Shown: piece after piece, positions 52,349-63,571 of the stretch
Layout of the letters: each line of letters begins with the position of its first letter
Numbering within the stretch: the first letter of the stretch is position 1
DNA from: Ignavibacteriaceae bacterium
GTDB taxonomy: Bacteria > Bacteroidota > Ignavibacteria > Ignavibacteriales > Ignavibacteriaceae
Direction: 5' to 3'
DNA: 64,000 nt
NCBI GenBank assembly: GCA_008933765.1
Contig: WBUK01000002.1
Location: 248,001 to 312,000, forward strand
The notes under the pieces: model-generated
What the model was told of the DNA's origin: nothing
Database searches by the model: none
The model's input: the letters and a program-made list of their open reading frames with translations, nothing else
Program-made: the position numbers and the translations under genes

Positions 52349-52479
52349 TTAATTTAATTCGTTTAAACTTAAACTTTTGTTATTCGTTAGTAATGAAGAA
52401 TAGGTTTTCACACTTAAAACCGGGTTAATTCTTCAGACCTGGAATATTAATTCATAACCTAAGTTTAAGTTAATTCGTT
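52349..52479 (-). repeat. duplicated SDR gene end in the spacer before exbB
   Basis: A 15-base minus-strand element at the end of the SDR gene (AACGAATTAACTTAA, 52479-52465) recurs with one mismatch at 52363-52349. The spacer is otherwise AT-rich without a terminator. It may be chance or another gene-end-derived repeat. Confidence 0.35.
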
Positions 52480-53157
52480 GAACCTGTGTTTAATTTTCAA
52501 AACATTTCCCGAAAGGAAATTGTAGCTGTTGAAGAGCGAAACCACAAGTTCACCGATTTCTTTTGGTTTAACCATAGCCACTTCTACGGAGTCACCCAAC
52601 CAACTTCTGTTAGCAGGGGTATCAATCAAATAAGGTGCCACGGCATTTACACTCAAATTGATTGCGTGACCTTCTTCAGCACCCGATTCAACAAGATGCG
52701 AAAGGGCGCTTTTCGAGGCCCCATAAGCTGCTTTCCCGGCTTCACCGGCAAAAGAGACAAAAGCTGAAGTAAATACTGCCGAACCACCGGCACACTCTGC
52801 AACTTTCTTCTTGAACTCAGCTAATATGTTGTAGTTAACCGTGAAGTTCATTGTAAACATCTTTGATACCTCCGCCGGGGTGGTATCTTCAATGTTTTTA
52901 CCGCCTACAAATCCGCCAACGGTGCTGAATAAAAACAGAATTTTTTCTTTTGAAGGCTCTACAATTTCAAACACTTTTTTGGTGTTTTCAGCGTCGGAAA
53001 GGTCGCCCGATTTTACGAAAACTTCATTTCCCTGACTTCCGTTTTCTAACATCGGGTCAAAAAAGTAGTAGCGGTCGAACCCGGCTTTTTTGAAAACTTC
53101 GGCAACACCGGTTCCTAAGCCACCGTTGCTGCCAAAAAGCAACACTTCTTTTTTCAC
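52465..53157 (-). CDS. short-chain dehydrogenase/reductase (dihydropteridine-reductase-like)
   Basis: A 230-residue SDR with the nucleotide loop LLFGSNGGLGTG, the active-site Tyr-x3-Lys in AAYGASKSALSHL, and the NAVAPYLIDTPANR segment. Size and the short coenzyme loop resemble quinoid dihydropteridine reductases, but substrate is unknown. The start is GTG; a second GTG four codons in is also possible. It lies seven bases after the phosphofructokinase gene, so they are probably one transcript. Confidence 0.85.
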   Translation of the reverse strand: MKKEVLLFGSNGGLGTGVAEVFKKAGFDRYYFFDPMLENGSQGNEVFVKSGDLSDAENTKKVFEIVEPSKEKILFLFSTVGGFVGGKNIEDTTPAEVSKMFTMNFTVNYNILAEFKKKVAECAGGSAVFTSAFVSFAGEAGKAAYGASKSALSHLVESGAEEGHAINLSVNAVAPYLIDTPANRSWLGDSVEVAMVKPKEIGELVVSLFNSYNFLSGNVLKIKHRFNELT

Positions 53158-53163
53158 CTTAAC

Positions 53164-54495
53164 TTAATTCTCCACATTTTTGTTATCATGTTCACTGGTT
53201 CCTGAGAGAGCCACTTTACCGTCTCTGATGTGTCTATAAAGCATATCGTTTTCAATCAGGTATTGAAATCTGTTGGAAAACTCGTCCAACGAAATTCCGC
53301 AAGTAGCTGCAAATTTTGCCAACTCGTGCGGGTCTTCAAAGTCTGACTCCGACAAGCGCAACATGTATCTTCTTGCGATGAGGAACGATTCGTTCGAAGG
53401 GTCAACCATTCTGATACGAGTTTTTTTAGTCTTTGGATCGAGAATATCTTTGAAGTATAGGGGAACAAACTTACCGCCCTGAATCGAAACCATAGCAGCA
53501 TTACCGCCGTTCAAAATAAACTGCGAAGCGGAATAGCCAAGGTCTCTCGTGTATTCCATATCAAACGGAATTGGGTCTGCGCACCTAAGTTCGTAACCGA
53601 TGTTTTTGGCAACAATGGTTACTTTATGACCAAATTCTTTAAGAGCTTCCTGCACTTTGGCTTTAAGAATTTCACCAAGATTAACTTCTGCAATTCTTAA
53701 GTTATCGTGAGCGTCTCTTTCAACCTCACCAAGTGCTAATAACTCGTTGGGGTCAAGGTGTTCAACTAATCCTTCTGCCAGAATAGCAACACCATCCATT
53801 TTGCCGTAACTGATCCTTTTTATTATCGCACCAAGCAAAATATCTATAATATGATCAAGTTTAATGGGGCCCGCAGGAAACTCTTCAGGGATAAGGGTTA
53901 AGGTTGCCCCGGCAGCTTTACCGATTCCAAGCGCTAAGTGACCGGCTTTCCTCCCCATTGTAACCACAAAATACCAACGGGATGTTGTTTGTGCGTCAAC
54001 CATCAGGTTTTTTACCATTTCAACGCCGATGTGTCTGGCGGTCTGAAACCCGAAAGTTGGGATGCCGTGAGGCAGATCCAAATCATTATCAATGGTTTTT
54101 GGAACATGCACCACTCGTATTCTGCCCGCAGCCATTTCTTCCACTTTCATCGCTGAGTAAGCTGTATCGTCGCCGCCGATTGTAATCAGTTTATCGACAT
54201 TCAATCTGAGTAAAGATGTAACCGTATTTTCTAAGTGTTTTTTATGTTTTGTGGGATTTGCTCTTGAAATACCGATGAAAGAACCGCCTCTGAAGTGGAT
54301 ACGGCTTACATCATCGATAGCCAGCGTTTGACAATGACCGATTTCACCTTCCATTATCCACTGAAAGCCGTCTTTTATTCCAATTACTTCTATTCCCTCA
54401 ACGCCTGCCCTGATGGTTGCGCTGCTAATTACACTGTTGATGCCCGGTGCAGGCCCGCCACCAACCAAAATTGCCATTTTTTTTGGAGCAATCAT
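53164..54495 (-). CDS. phosphofructokinase, pyrophosphate-dependent type
   Basis: A 443-residue PFK-A family enzyme that phosphorylates fructose-6-phosphate. The donor-determining residues are those of pyrophosphate enzymes. GGDDT (107-111) has Asp where ATP-PFKs have Gly, and PKTIDND (132-138) has Lys where ATP-PFKs have Gly. The MGRKAGHLALGIGKAAGA segment binds substrate. About 120 residues longer than E. coli PfkA, which also fits the PPi clade. PPi-PFK is reversible, so glycolysis and gluconeogenesis could share it. ATG with AGGA. Confidence 0.93.
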   Translation of the reverse strand: MIAPKKMAILVGGGPAPGINSVISSATIRAGVEGIEVIGIKDGFQWIMEGEIGHCQTLAIDDVSRIHFRGGSFIGISRANPTKHKKHLENTVTSLLRLNVDKLITIGGDDTAYSAMKVEEMAAGRIRVVHVPKTIDNDLDLPHGIPTFGFQTARHIGVEMVKNLMVDAQTTSRWYFVVTMGRKAGHLALGIGKAAGATLTLIPEEFPAGPIKLDHIIDILLGAIIKRISYGKMDGVAILAEGLVEHLDPNELLALGEVERDAHDNLRIAEVNLGEILKAKVQEALKEFGHKVTIVAKNIGYELRCADPIPFDMEYTRDLGYSASQFILNGGNAAMVSIQGGKFVPLYFKDILDPKTKKTRIRMVDPSNESFLIARRYMLRLSESDFEDPHELAKFAATCGISLDEFSNRFQYLIENDMLYRHIRDGKVALSGTSEHDNKNVEN

Positions 54496-54521
54496 TTTTA
54501 GTCCTAAAGGTTAAATTGATT

Positions 54522-56393
54522 TCATTTGTTTAAGATTATTTTGATTGTCTCGTAGTATCCGGCTTGCCCGATTGAAACAAAATAAACACCACTCGCCAAC
54601 CCATTGGCAGTGATGTTTATCTCGTACGAACCGGGTTCGTTCTCTGTTTTATCGTATTTTCTAACCAATTCACCGGCTGTATTGAAGACTTTGATCTCCG
54701 TAGTGCCTTCTGCCGGTATTGTGTAGGTTAATTTAAACTCTCCGTTAAACGGATTGGGGTAACTCTTTAAGTTAAAAGTTTTTATCGACTTTTTTTTTAC
54801 GCCCTCGTTCTCTTCTTTGCCCACTCCGGTAACTGAGGGTGAAAGCCTTCTGTTCAGAACGATCATCATTGCATCGGCACTTAAAAATTTACCGTTTTTC
54901 AGCCCGTCGTTTGAAATGGTTACCACATTTCTTCTGCCTGCTTTCAGGTAATGATCTCCTAATTTTACCCATCTTCGCAGGTTGGCATCTGACTGGTTAA
55001 CATAATAAATCGACGAATTTTCCGATGAATCAAAAACCGAAATATGTGCGGAATCTGTTCGGTTAACCGCAGTAACATTATAGGTGTACACCTCGTAATA
55101 ACCATCAGCCGGCACTTCAAAATAATAGTCAACCGTCGCCGGTGCACTGTTATCCGCATAAAACGAAGCACCGTTATAGCCAAAAACCGTGCTCTGCTGC
55201 CAGTTACCTGTTCTCACTGCGTTTGAAGTGTTGCTTATTTCAACTATTTTGTAAAACTCTCGCCAGTTTGCCTGTGAGTGAGCGGGGTAATTTGGCGATG
55301 TGAACACATTCTGTTTAATGAATGGGAATACTCCGGCAAGGTCAGTGAAATACCAAATTGCGTTTCCCTTAAAACCTTTGTTTCTGGTTACGGTTACGAA
55401 GTTTTTAATTTCAGTTTCACTTAATTGAACCCCACCGGGGTAAATTGCAAACGCAGGGTAAACTTTTGTTCTGTCAGGCACTAACTGAATTATATAATCG
55501 AGAATAGCACCGAAAGAGTTTGACGAGCCAACATACGATTGCACCTGAATGTTATCAACGGAACCGTCGTGCAGCCAACCAATCCAATCCTGGCAATAAT
55601 CGTTGTAAGCCGTGTAGCCACTTGCTGAATAAAGCGAAGGAGCGTTGGAAATGTTCAAGTGCGGGTTGATTGCTTTTAACGAATCTTTCATCCGAACCAT
55701 GAACTGGTTTAAATTGTTTGCGCGCCAGCGAATCCAGGATGTATCACTGTAGTTTTGCGGAGGTGGGTTACCGTTGTTTTGTGCTCTGTAAAGGCTGTCG
55801 GTATAAGCATCGTACCCGTATTGAAGGCTTGAGTATCTTATCCTGTCAAGTTCTATTCCGTCAACATCATAATTGCGTGCTATTTCGGTACACATTGCAA
55901 TCAGAAAATTCTGAACATCGGGCATTGTGTGAACCATCCAATAAAAATTGGAGTTATCAATTTCACCACCGTCTATTTTCTTTGCTACCCAGTCAGGGTG
56001 TGCGTTAAAAATAGGTCCCTTTCCTCCGGGTGGCTGGTTACCACTCCACCCTCCAACAAAGCCGTATTCAAACCACGCTTCAATATGAAGCCCCCGTTTG
56101 TGGCCCTCGGCAATTGCTTCTGCCAAAATATCCCGCCCCTGAAATGTAGGATCGATATAAACCCCTGTTTCAGCGAAAAAAACATCACTTTTCCAGAGTG
56201 GGTATCCCCTGCTCCAAAGGTTTACATAAACAGTGTTAAAGTTATTTGCGGCAATAGTATCCATTGCCTTAGCTAATGATTCTTTACTGGCTAATGTGTT
56301 TCGGGCAAGCCAGGTGCCGCGCAACTCCTGTGGGTTAGCCGAACCGATTAGAAAAAGAAAAAAACATGATATTGCGACGATCTTTTTTATCAA
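54522..56393 (-). CDS. secreted GHL10/DUF187-type glycosidase with T9SS sorting domain
   Basis: A 623-residue exported protein. A signal peptide (about 1-20) is followed by a glycosyl-hydrolase-like 10 (YngK/DUF187) TIM barrel, with RGTWLARNTLASKES, AEGHKRGLHIEAWFEYGF and DVDGIELDRIRYS. A beta-sandwich of the golvesin/xanthan-lyase C-terminal type (about 400-525) and a T9SS sorting domain (SYPNPFNGEFKLTYTI, SGVYFVSI) complete it. It probably acts on an external polysaccharide. The TTG start overlaps the helicase stop (TTGA), so expression may be coupled. Confidence 0.88.
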   Translation of the reverse strand: MIKKIVAISCFFLFLIGSANPQELRGTWLARNTLASKESLAKAMDTIAANNFNTVYVNLWSRGYPLWKSDVFFAETGVYIDPTFQGRDILAEAIAEGHKRGLHIEAWFEYGFVGGWSGNQPPGGKGPIFNAHPDWVAKKIDGGEIDNSNFYWMVHTMPDVQNFLIAMCTEIARNYDVDGIELDRIRYSSLQYGYDAYTDSLYRAQNNGNPPPQNYSDTSWIRWRANNLNQFMVRMKDSLKAINPHLNISNAPSLYSASGYTAYNDYCQDWIGWLHDGSVDNIQVQSYVGSSNSFGAILDYIIQLVPDRTKVYPAFAIYPGGVQLSETEIKNFVTVTRNKGFKGNAIWYFTDLAGVFPFIKQNVFTSPNYPAHSQANWREFYKIVEISNTSNAVRTGNWQQSTVFGYNGASFYADNSAPATVDYYFEVPADGYYEVYTYNVTAVNRTDSAHISVFDSSENSSIYYVNQSDANLRRWVKLGDHYLKAGRRNVVTISNDGLKNGKFLSADAMMIVLNRRLSPSVTGVGKEENEGVKKKSIKTFNLKSYPNPFNGEFKLTYTIPAEGTTEIKVFNTAGELVRKYDKTENEPGSYEINITANGLASGVYFVSIGQAGYYETIKIILNK

Positions 56394-58573
56394 TTCTGAA
56401 CTTTCAATTTAGCGAATTTTAACATTAATTGCTTCATGTTATTACCATCGAAAACAACCGTAACTTTTTGATTGTCGCCTGCACCGATTACCGCAATAAC
56501 TTTACCAAGCCCAAACTGTTCGTGGAATACGCGGCTACCCTGCTTGATAAGTGATTTTTGGTGCTCCCAGTCAACATATCCGATTGACTGAAATTTTTGA
56601 ATAATTTTCTCTTTCTTTGTCTTTCTTCCTTTTCTGTTCTGACTGGCATTTTCTTCTTTCAGAAGTGCCGGTGGAAGTTCGTTTATGAACATCGATCTGT
56701 TCTCGTACGCTACCTCACCGAAACGATATCTCGCACGAGCGTGGGAAAGATATACTTTATACTTCCCTCTGGTAACCGCAACATAGAAAAGGCGTCTTTC
56801 TTCTTCAACAGTGGCTTCCGAAGAGAATTTGGTAGAAAGTGGGAAAAGCTGTTCTTCAAGCCCCGAAACAAACACAACGGGAAATTCCATCCCTTTTGCA
56901 CTGTGAATTGTCATTAGTTTAATTGCATTATCCGTTTCGTTGATGCTGTCTAAATCAGTCATTAAGTTAACTATTCTTAAATATTCCTCAATCGTAGCTT
57001 CGGGGTATTTATTAGAAAACTCAGAAATAGAGACTAAAAACGCATTCAGATTATCTATTTTTTCAAGTGATTCGTGCGTTGTCTCTTCATTGAACAGTCG
57101 TTGCAGTTCCAACTCTGCAACTAATGTGTGGGTAAGTTCACCCACTGAAAGTTTGTCACGCAGCGCGATGTATTTATCCAGCAAGATCTTGAAGTTTTTA
57201 ACATTCTTTTGGATTCTCTCTTTAATATCGATTACTTCGAAGACTCTACCCATAGTCTCAAAAAGAGTAACATCGTGTTTTTTCAAAAATGCAACCATCC
57301 TTTTGATGGTTGTCATCCCAATTCCGCGCTGCGGGAAGTTCATAATCCTTAAAAGACTTTCTTCATCCCTTGGATTGATTATCACCTTAAGGTATGCAAT
57401 TAGGTCTTTAATTTCCCTTCTTCTGTAATACTCAACATTTCCGTAAATTTTATAAGGTAAGCCTTCCTCTGCAAAAACATCCTCGAAAGCACGGCACTGG
57501 TTGTTTGTTCTGTAAAGAACGGCAAAATCGCAGTAAGAATATTTATTTTCGGCAATCTCATCTTTTATGAATTTTGCAAGCTGATATGCTTCGTCTTTTT
57601 CATCCGAGCATTTAATAAGTGAAAGCAATTCACGGGGTTCGTTCTTTGTAAACGATTTTTTCGGAACAAACGACGAATTTTTGCTGATTATTTCGTTGCC
57701 GGCTTTGAATATGTTGCCCGAAGTTCTGAAATCTTCTTCAAGTGGGAATTGTTTCACCCTCGAAAAATCTTCTTTGAATGCCGCTATATTATCAAGTGAA
57801 GCTCCGCGCCAGCTGTAAATGCTTTGTGAATCATCACCAACGGCACATATTTTACCCGCTTTTGAAGAGAGCAACTTTATAATTTCATACTGGGCTTTAC
57901 TGAACTCCTGGAACTCGTCAAATATGAAATAAATGAATTTCTTTTTGTATTTATTATGTACTTTCTTTTGGGTTTTCAACACTTCCAACGACTTAAGAAT
58001 AAGATCTTCAAGATCCATTGCGTCGCTGTTGAATATTTTACGCTGATATTCCTGATAAAGTTTTATAAACTTTTCTTCAATTGAAGTCCGATCCTCTTTC
58101 TTCAGAAGGTCTTCAGGAAACACCATGATGTTTTTCAGGTAGCTGATTCGGCGTGTGACCTCGCGCGGTGAAAGTGCTTCACTGTTGATGTTGAAATCGT
58201 TAATAATGTTTGTAACTAACGACTCAGAGTCCTCAGTATCATAAATCGAAAAACTGGTAGAATAGCCAAGAAATTTTGCTTCAGAACGCAAAATTTTTGT
58301 CATCACCGAGTGAAATGTACCTAACCACGGCAACTCAACTTCCTGTTTACCCACAAGTTCCGCAACTTTAACCTTTATGTCGTTAGCCGCTTTGTTGGAA
58401 AAAGTAGTGCAAAATATGGTTTCCGGGTCAACTCCCTGCTTCAATAAATGAGCTAATTTATGCGTTACAACTCTGGTTTTCCCCGTCCCCGGACCTGCTA
58501 TTACAAGATGAGGTCCGCTGTTATGTTCAACTATAGTTTTCTGCTGTGGAGTAAGTAAATCAAATAAAGCCAT
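56390..58573 (-). CDS. UvrD/PcrA-like superfamily 1 DNA helicase
   Basis: About 727 residues. Helicase motifs I (AGPGTGKT), II (FDEFQEFSKAQ; the family usually has DEFQDTN), III (GDDSQSIYSWRGA), IV, V and VI (VAVTRGKYKVYLSHA) are in order. It translocates 3'-5' along single-stranded DNA in repair and replication restart. The ATG at 58573, preceded by AGGTGG, is chosen over a GTG nine codons upstream. It stands upstream of the glycosidase and is separated from dnaK by a terminator. Confidence 0.93.
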   Translation of the reverse strand: MALFDLLTPQQKTIVEHNSGPHLVIAGPGTGKTRVVTHKLAHLLKQGVDPETIFCTTFSNKAANDIKVKVAELVGKQEVELPWLGTFHSVMTKILRSEAKFLGYSTSFSIYDTEDSESLVTNIINDFNINSEALSPREVTRRISYLKNIMVFPEDLLKKEDRTSIEEKFIKLYQEYQRKIFNSDAMDLEDLILKSLEVLKTQKKVHNKYKKKFIYFIFDEFQEFSKAQYEIIKLLSSKAGKICAVGDDSQSIYSWRGASLDNIAAFKEDFSRVKQFPLEEDFRTSGNIFKAGNEIISKNSSFVPKKSFTKNEPRELLSLIKCSDEKDEAYQLAKFIKDEIAENKYSYCDFAVLYRTNNQCRAFEDVFAEEGLPYKIYGNVEYYRRREIKDLIAYLKVIINPRDEESLLRIMNFPQRGIGMTTIKRMVAFLKKHDVTLFETMGRVFEVIDIKERIQKNVKNFKILLDKYIALRDKLSVGELTHTLVAELELQRLFNEETTHESLEKIDNLNAFLVSISEFSNKYPEATIEEYLRIVNLMTDLDSINETDNAIKLMTIHSAKGMEFPVVFVSGLEEQLFPLSTKFSSEATVEEERRLFYVAVTRGKYKVYLSHARARYRFGEVAYENRSMFINELPPALLKEENASQNRKGRKTKKEKIIQKFQSIGYVDWEHQKSLIKQGSRVFHEQFGLGKVIAVIGAGDNQKVTVVFDGNNMKQLMLKFAKLKVQN

Positions 58574-58599
58574 ACCACCTTTTCGTTTTTTTTGAATCA

Positions 58600-58607
58600 C
58601 AAATATA
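58600..58607 (-). promoter_or_regulatory. candidate -7 promoter element for the helicase gene
   Basis: Minus-strand TATATTTG (58607-58600), 27 bases before the ATG. It matches TAnnTTTG, but no TTTG lies 19-21 bases upstream. Confidence 0.3.
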
Positions 58608-58731
58608 CGAAAAATAATCGATTTTTTTGAGGGAAATATCTGTCATTTTGCCGGGTAAATCGATTTTTGCGGGAGGGAAATTTTGTAAAAGAAAAAATCG
58701 AATCGAACTTACGAATATATAAAATTGATTT

Positions 58732-58771
58732 AAAATAAAGAAGGCTGCACCCGATTGTGCAGCCTTCTTCG
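58732..58771 (-). terminator. rho-independent terminator after dnaK
   Basis: A perfect 11-pair stem GAAGGCTGCAC/GTGCAGCCTTC (58740-58750, 58757-58767) with a six-base loop. On the minus strand it is followed by TTTATTTTAAA, about 45 bases past the dnaK stop. Confidence 0.92.
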
Positions 58772-58811
58772 AAATAATCTTTTCCCTGAAAACAGCGGTT
58801 AAAGCCGTGCT

Positions 58812-60889
<2,078 letters not shown>

Positions 60890-60909
60890 CTAATTTTAAC
60901 GATTACTAT

Positions 60910-61686
60910 ATGCTTTCAATTGAAGAATTTGATATTAAACTTGAAACCCACATCATCGGCAGAAATTTTACGATGTTAGATGAGGTTGACTCAACCAATA
61001 AATATGCCCTCTCAAAAAAACAGGGACAATACCGGGACGGTGAAGTGATTTTCACCGAATTTCAGTCTGAGGGCAGAGGAAGGCTCGATAGAAAATGGGT
61101 CTCAAGCAGAGAACAAAACCTTCTTTTCTCCATTCTGTTGAACATGGAAAACAGAAAAATCCAACACCCTCAACTGCTTAATTTTGCAGCGGCACTTTCG
61201 GTGGCCAGATCGATTGAAAACCTCCATTTCATCAAAACTAATCTGAAATGGCCCAACGATGTGATGATAGAAAACCGAAAAGTAGCCGGTATCCTGTGCC
61301 AGTCTGTTTCACAAGGCGCCTCAATTTCAAGGGTTGCCGTTGGAATTGGTGTTAATGTAAACCAGAATAATTTCAGCACCGGCTATTCTCACGAACCTAC
61401 CTCTCTGAAAATTGAACTGAAACAGATGGTTTCACGCGAGCGCCTTTTTGCAGAAATCCTGAACAATTTTGAACTCAATCTGAAAAAATTAGAAAATGAT
61501 CCGGCACAAATTGTTTCGGAATGGAAACAGTTCTGCAAATATATTGGTGACCAAATCTCGGTTAAAAACGATAATAAAGAAATTTTCGGTATCTTGGACG
61601 ACATTTCGCCCGAAGGGCACCTTATTGTTATCGATAACATGGCTGACCGTCACATCATATCTTTCGGAGATGTTTCCGCAATATGA
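60910..61686 (+). CDS. birA: biotin--[acetyl-CoA-carboxylase] ligase
   Basis: A 258-residue biotin protein ligase without the N-terminal DNA-binding domain, thus not a repressor of the BirA type II class. Motifs are DEVDSTNKYA, the biotinyl-AMP loop TEFQSEGRGRLDRKW, and LKWPNDVMIENRKVAGIL followed by VGIGVNVNQ. It attaches biotin to the carrier lysine (EAMKMEN) of proteins such as the one at 45358. The ATG at 60910 is preferred to a GTG at 60862, which would add 16 unlikely residues. The stop overlaps coaX. Confidence 0.94.
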   Translation: MLSIEEFDIKLETHIIGRNFTMLDEVDSTNKYALSKKQGQYRDGEVIFTEFQSEGRGRLDRKWVSSREQNLLFSILLNMENRKIQHPQLLNFAAALSVARSIENLHFIKTNLKWPNDVMIENRKVAGILCQSVSQGASISRVAVGIGVNVNQNNFSTGYSHEPTSLKIELKQMVSRERLFAEILNNFELNLKKLENDPAQIVSEWKQFCKYIGDQISVKNDNKEIFGILDDISPEGHLIVIDNMADRHIISFGDVSAI

Positions 61687-62435
61687 AAATTGTAACTGTC
61701 GATGTTGGTAACTCAAAGATTAAAACCGGTGAGTTCTACAATTCAGAACTCATCAGAACCATGGTGATTGACGACCCTTTAGAGATTAAACCATTCATTT
61801 ACGGAAAAAGAATCGAAGTGGTTATCTCTTCTGTTGTGCCTAAAACCACTTCCCTTTTAGAGACAATTCTGCGTAATCAATCCAATACCGATGTTTTTCT
61901 TCTCAACCATTCGCTCGATTTCGGCTTTAGTATAAACTACGAACCCCTGCAGTCTTTAGGTTTGGACAGGCTTTCATCTGTTGCGGGTGCAAAACACCTT
62001 TTAGAAGTGGAAAGTGAACTGCACGATTATGACTATGTGATTGCCTTCGATTTTGGAACCGCAACTACCGTGAATATTCTGCAGGTAGGTAAACAATCAA
62101 TTTTCAGAGGAGGGATGATCACACCCGGACTCAGAATTATGAATGCAGCATTAAATAACTATACCGCAAAGCTGCCAATGCTTGAAAACTACAATATTGG
62201 GAGTTTTATCGGCAATACCACCGAAAACTCGATCAGAGCAGGAATAATTAACTCATCAATCGGCTTAGTCGAGCGAACTTACGACCATTTCACCGGAATA
62301 GCTGACGAAGTTAAAGTGTTCATAACAGGTGGGTACGCCCCGGATGTAATTCCAAACCTTCACATCCCGTTTCAGCACGAGCCCTTCCTGAACCTAATCG
62401 GCATTTACTCGGTTTATTCAAGAAATAAGAGGTAA
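61683..62435 (+). CDS. coaX: type III pantothenate kinase
   Basis: A 250-residue ASKHA-fold kinase for the first step of CoA synthesis. It has the phosphate-1 loop IVTVDVGNSKIK, the pantothenate-binding LGLDRLSSVAGAKHL, FDFGTATTVNIL and GGMITPGLRIMNAAL. CoaX enzymes need a monovalent cation and are not feedback-inhibited by CoA. It overlaps birA (ATGA), a frequent pair in bacteria. Its end (AGAAATAAGAGGTAA) seeds the repeat-rich spacer that follows. Confidence 0.95.
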   Translation: MKIVTVDVGNSKIKTGEFYNSELIRTMVIDDPLEIKPFIYGKRIEVVISSVVPKTTSLLETILRNQSNTDVFLLNHSLDFGFSINYEPLQSLGLDRLSSVAGAKHLLEVESELHDYDYVIAFDFGTATTVNILQVGKQSIFRGGMITPGLRIMNAALNNYTAKLPMLENYNIGSFIGNTTENSIRAGIINSSIGLVERTYDHFTGIADEVKVFITGGYAPDVIPNLHIPFQHEPFLNLIGIYSVYSRNKR

Positions 62436-62530
62436 GAAATTGGGGGGCAAGAAATAAGAAATAAGAAATCGAACGAGACAAGTAGTAAGAATTCGGGCCG
62501 GGCTTGAAATAAAAACTAAGAAATTGGAAT
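62418..62530 (+). repeat. short imperfect AAGAAAT repeats following coaX
   Basis: The coaX end AGAAATAAGAGGTAAGAAAT is followed by at least three AAGAAAT or AGAAATA units and later AACTAAGAAATTGG. They fill the convergent spacer between coaX and the methylase. No terminator hairpin is clear. Confidence 0.6.
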
Positions 62531-62609
62531 AATTGTTTTTTATAACCACTTTCCTTTAGAGCTTCACTTATGATACTTTCCTCATCAGCGAAATATTCTT
62601 TTTGATTAG

Positions 62610-63479
62610 TTAAAAGTTCATCACCAAAATTTCCTCTATCTTACCTCTTTTCTTCCCATTTGAATTTATACTCCGATTCGCATAAACAATCTCAATAGTA
62701 TATTCTTTATATAAATCTTTGATAAATTTAGTGGCAGAATTGGATAAAAGAAACTTCACTCCATTACTATTTAATAGGTCGCAAGTTTCCTTTAATCTGA
62801 TTTGTTCGCTCTTGTTGAAACCTTTTGAGGTATATTCAGTAAATGATGCAATTTCAGAGACAGGATCGTAGGGAGGATCGAAATAGACGAAATCATTTGC
62901 GTTAAGAGATTTTAGTGACTCCGCAAAATCCAAATTTAAAATTGTAATTTCATTAGAATTTAAATATTCACTAACTGCTTTCAACTGAAATTTGTTAATA
63001 AATTTCGGATTTTTATATCTGCCAAACGGTGCGTTGAAGTACCCTTTACTGTTTACTCTAAAGAGACCATTATAACAAGTTTTATTCAGAAAAATGGTTC
63101 TTGCCGCTCTGACAACGGCTGATAAAGTTGAAAAATTTTCACTTCTATCCATCGCCCGGACTCTATAAAAACATTCTTCCGTATTTTCATAAGTTTTAAG
63201 TTGTTCTATCAATTCCTCTAAATTATTTTTTATGACTTTATAGACATTAATCAGTTCATAATTATAATCGTTTATTACTGCCTTTTTTGGTTGAACTTCA
63301 AACAATACAGCCCCCCCACCCACAAAGGGTTCGTAGTATGTATCAATATCACTCGGAATAAATCTTTTAATTTCTTTTATAATCTGACGCTTTCCACCGG
63401 GCCATTTTAAAAATGGTTGTGGTGGATAATTTGCGGTTGCTTCTTCAAATTGATTTGAAAATAAGTTTAATGTGTACAA
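62610..63479 (-). CDS. D12-class N6-adenine DNA methyltransferase (Dam/DpnM-like)
   Basis: A 289-residue alpha-type adenine methyltransferase: SAM-binding motif I FLKWPGGKRQI, then YYEPFVGGGAVLFE, and the catalytic motif IV FVYFDPPYDP. The length and motif order fit Dam or DpnM enzymes, which methylate adenine in GATC or related sites, but the target is not predictable. No restriction gene is within the window, so it appears as a solo methylase at the right end. It is visibly more AT-rich than its neighbours. The only usable in-frame start is TTG (63479); an ATG at 63513 is separated from it by a run of eight A in the wrong frame. Confidence 0.93.
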   Translation of the reverse strand: MYTLNLFSNQFEEATANYPPQPFLKWPGGKRQIIKEIKRFIPSDIDTYYEPFVGGGAVLFEVQPKKAVINDYNYELINVYKVIKNNLEELIEQLKTYENTEECFYRVRAMDRSENFSTLSAVVRAARTIFLNKTCYNGLFRVNSKGYFNAPFGRYKNPKFINKFQLKAVSEYLNSNEITILNLDFAESLKSLNANDFVYFDPPYDPVSEIASFTEYTSKGFNKSEQIRLKETCDLLNSNGVKFLLSNSATKFIKDLYKEYTIEIVYANRSINSNGKKRGKIEEILVMNF

Positions 63480-63571
63480 AATTATTCTTTTTTTTATGGA
63501 AATAAATTTTCATTTTTTTACAATTATTGCAATCGAAATGTAAAGAATTATTTACAGTATTTGGTATCCGT

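Noticed and set aside
52367-52470. Ten-base inverted repeat ACTTAAACTT / AAGTTTAAGT
   Set aside because: The arms are about 80 bases apart, AT-rich and one lies across a gene end; chance is likely.
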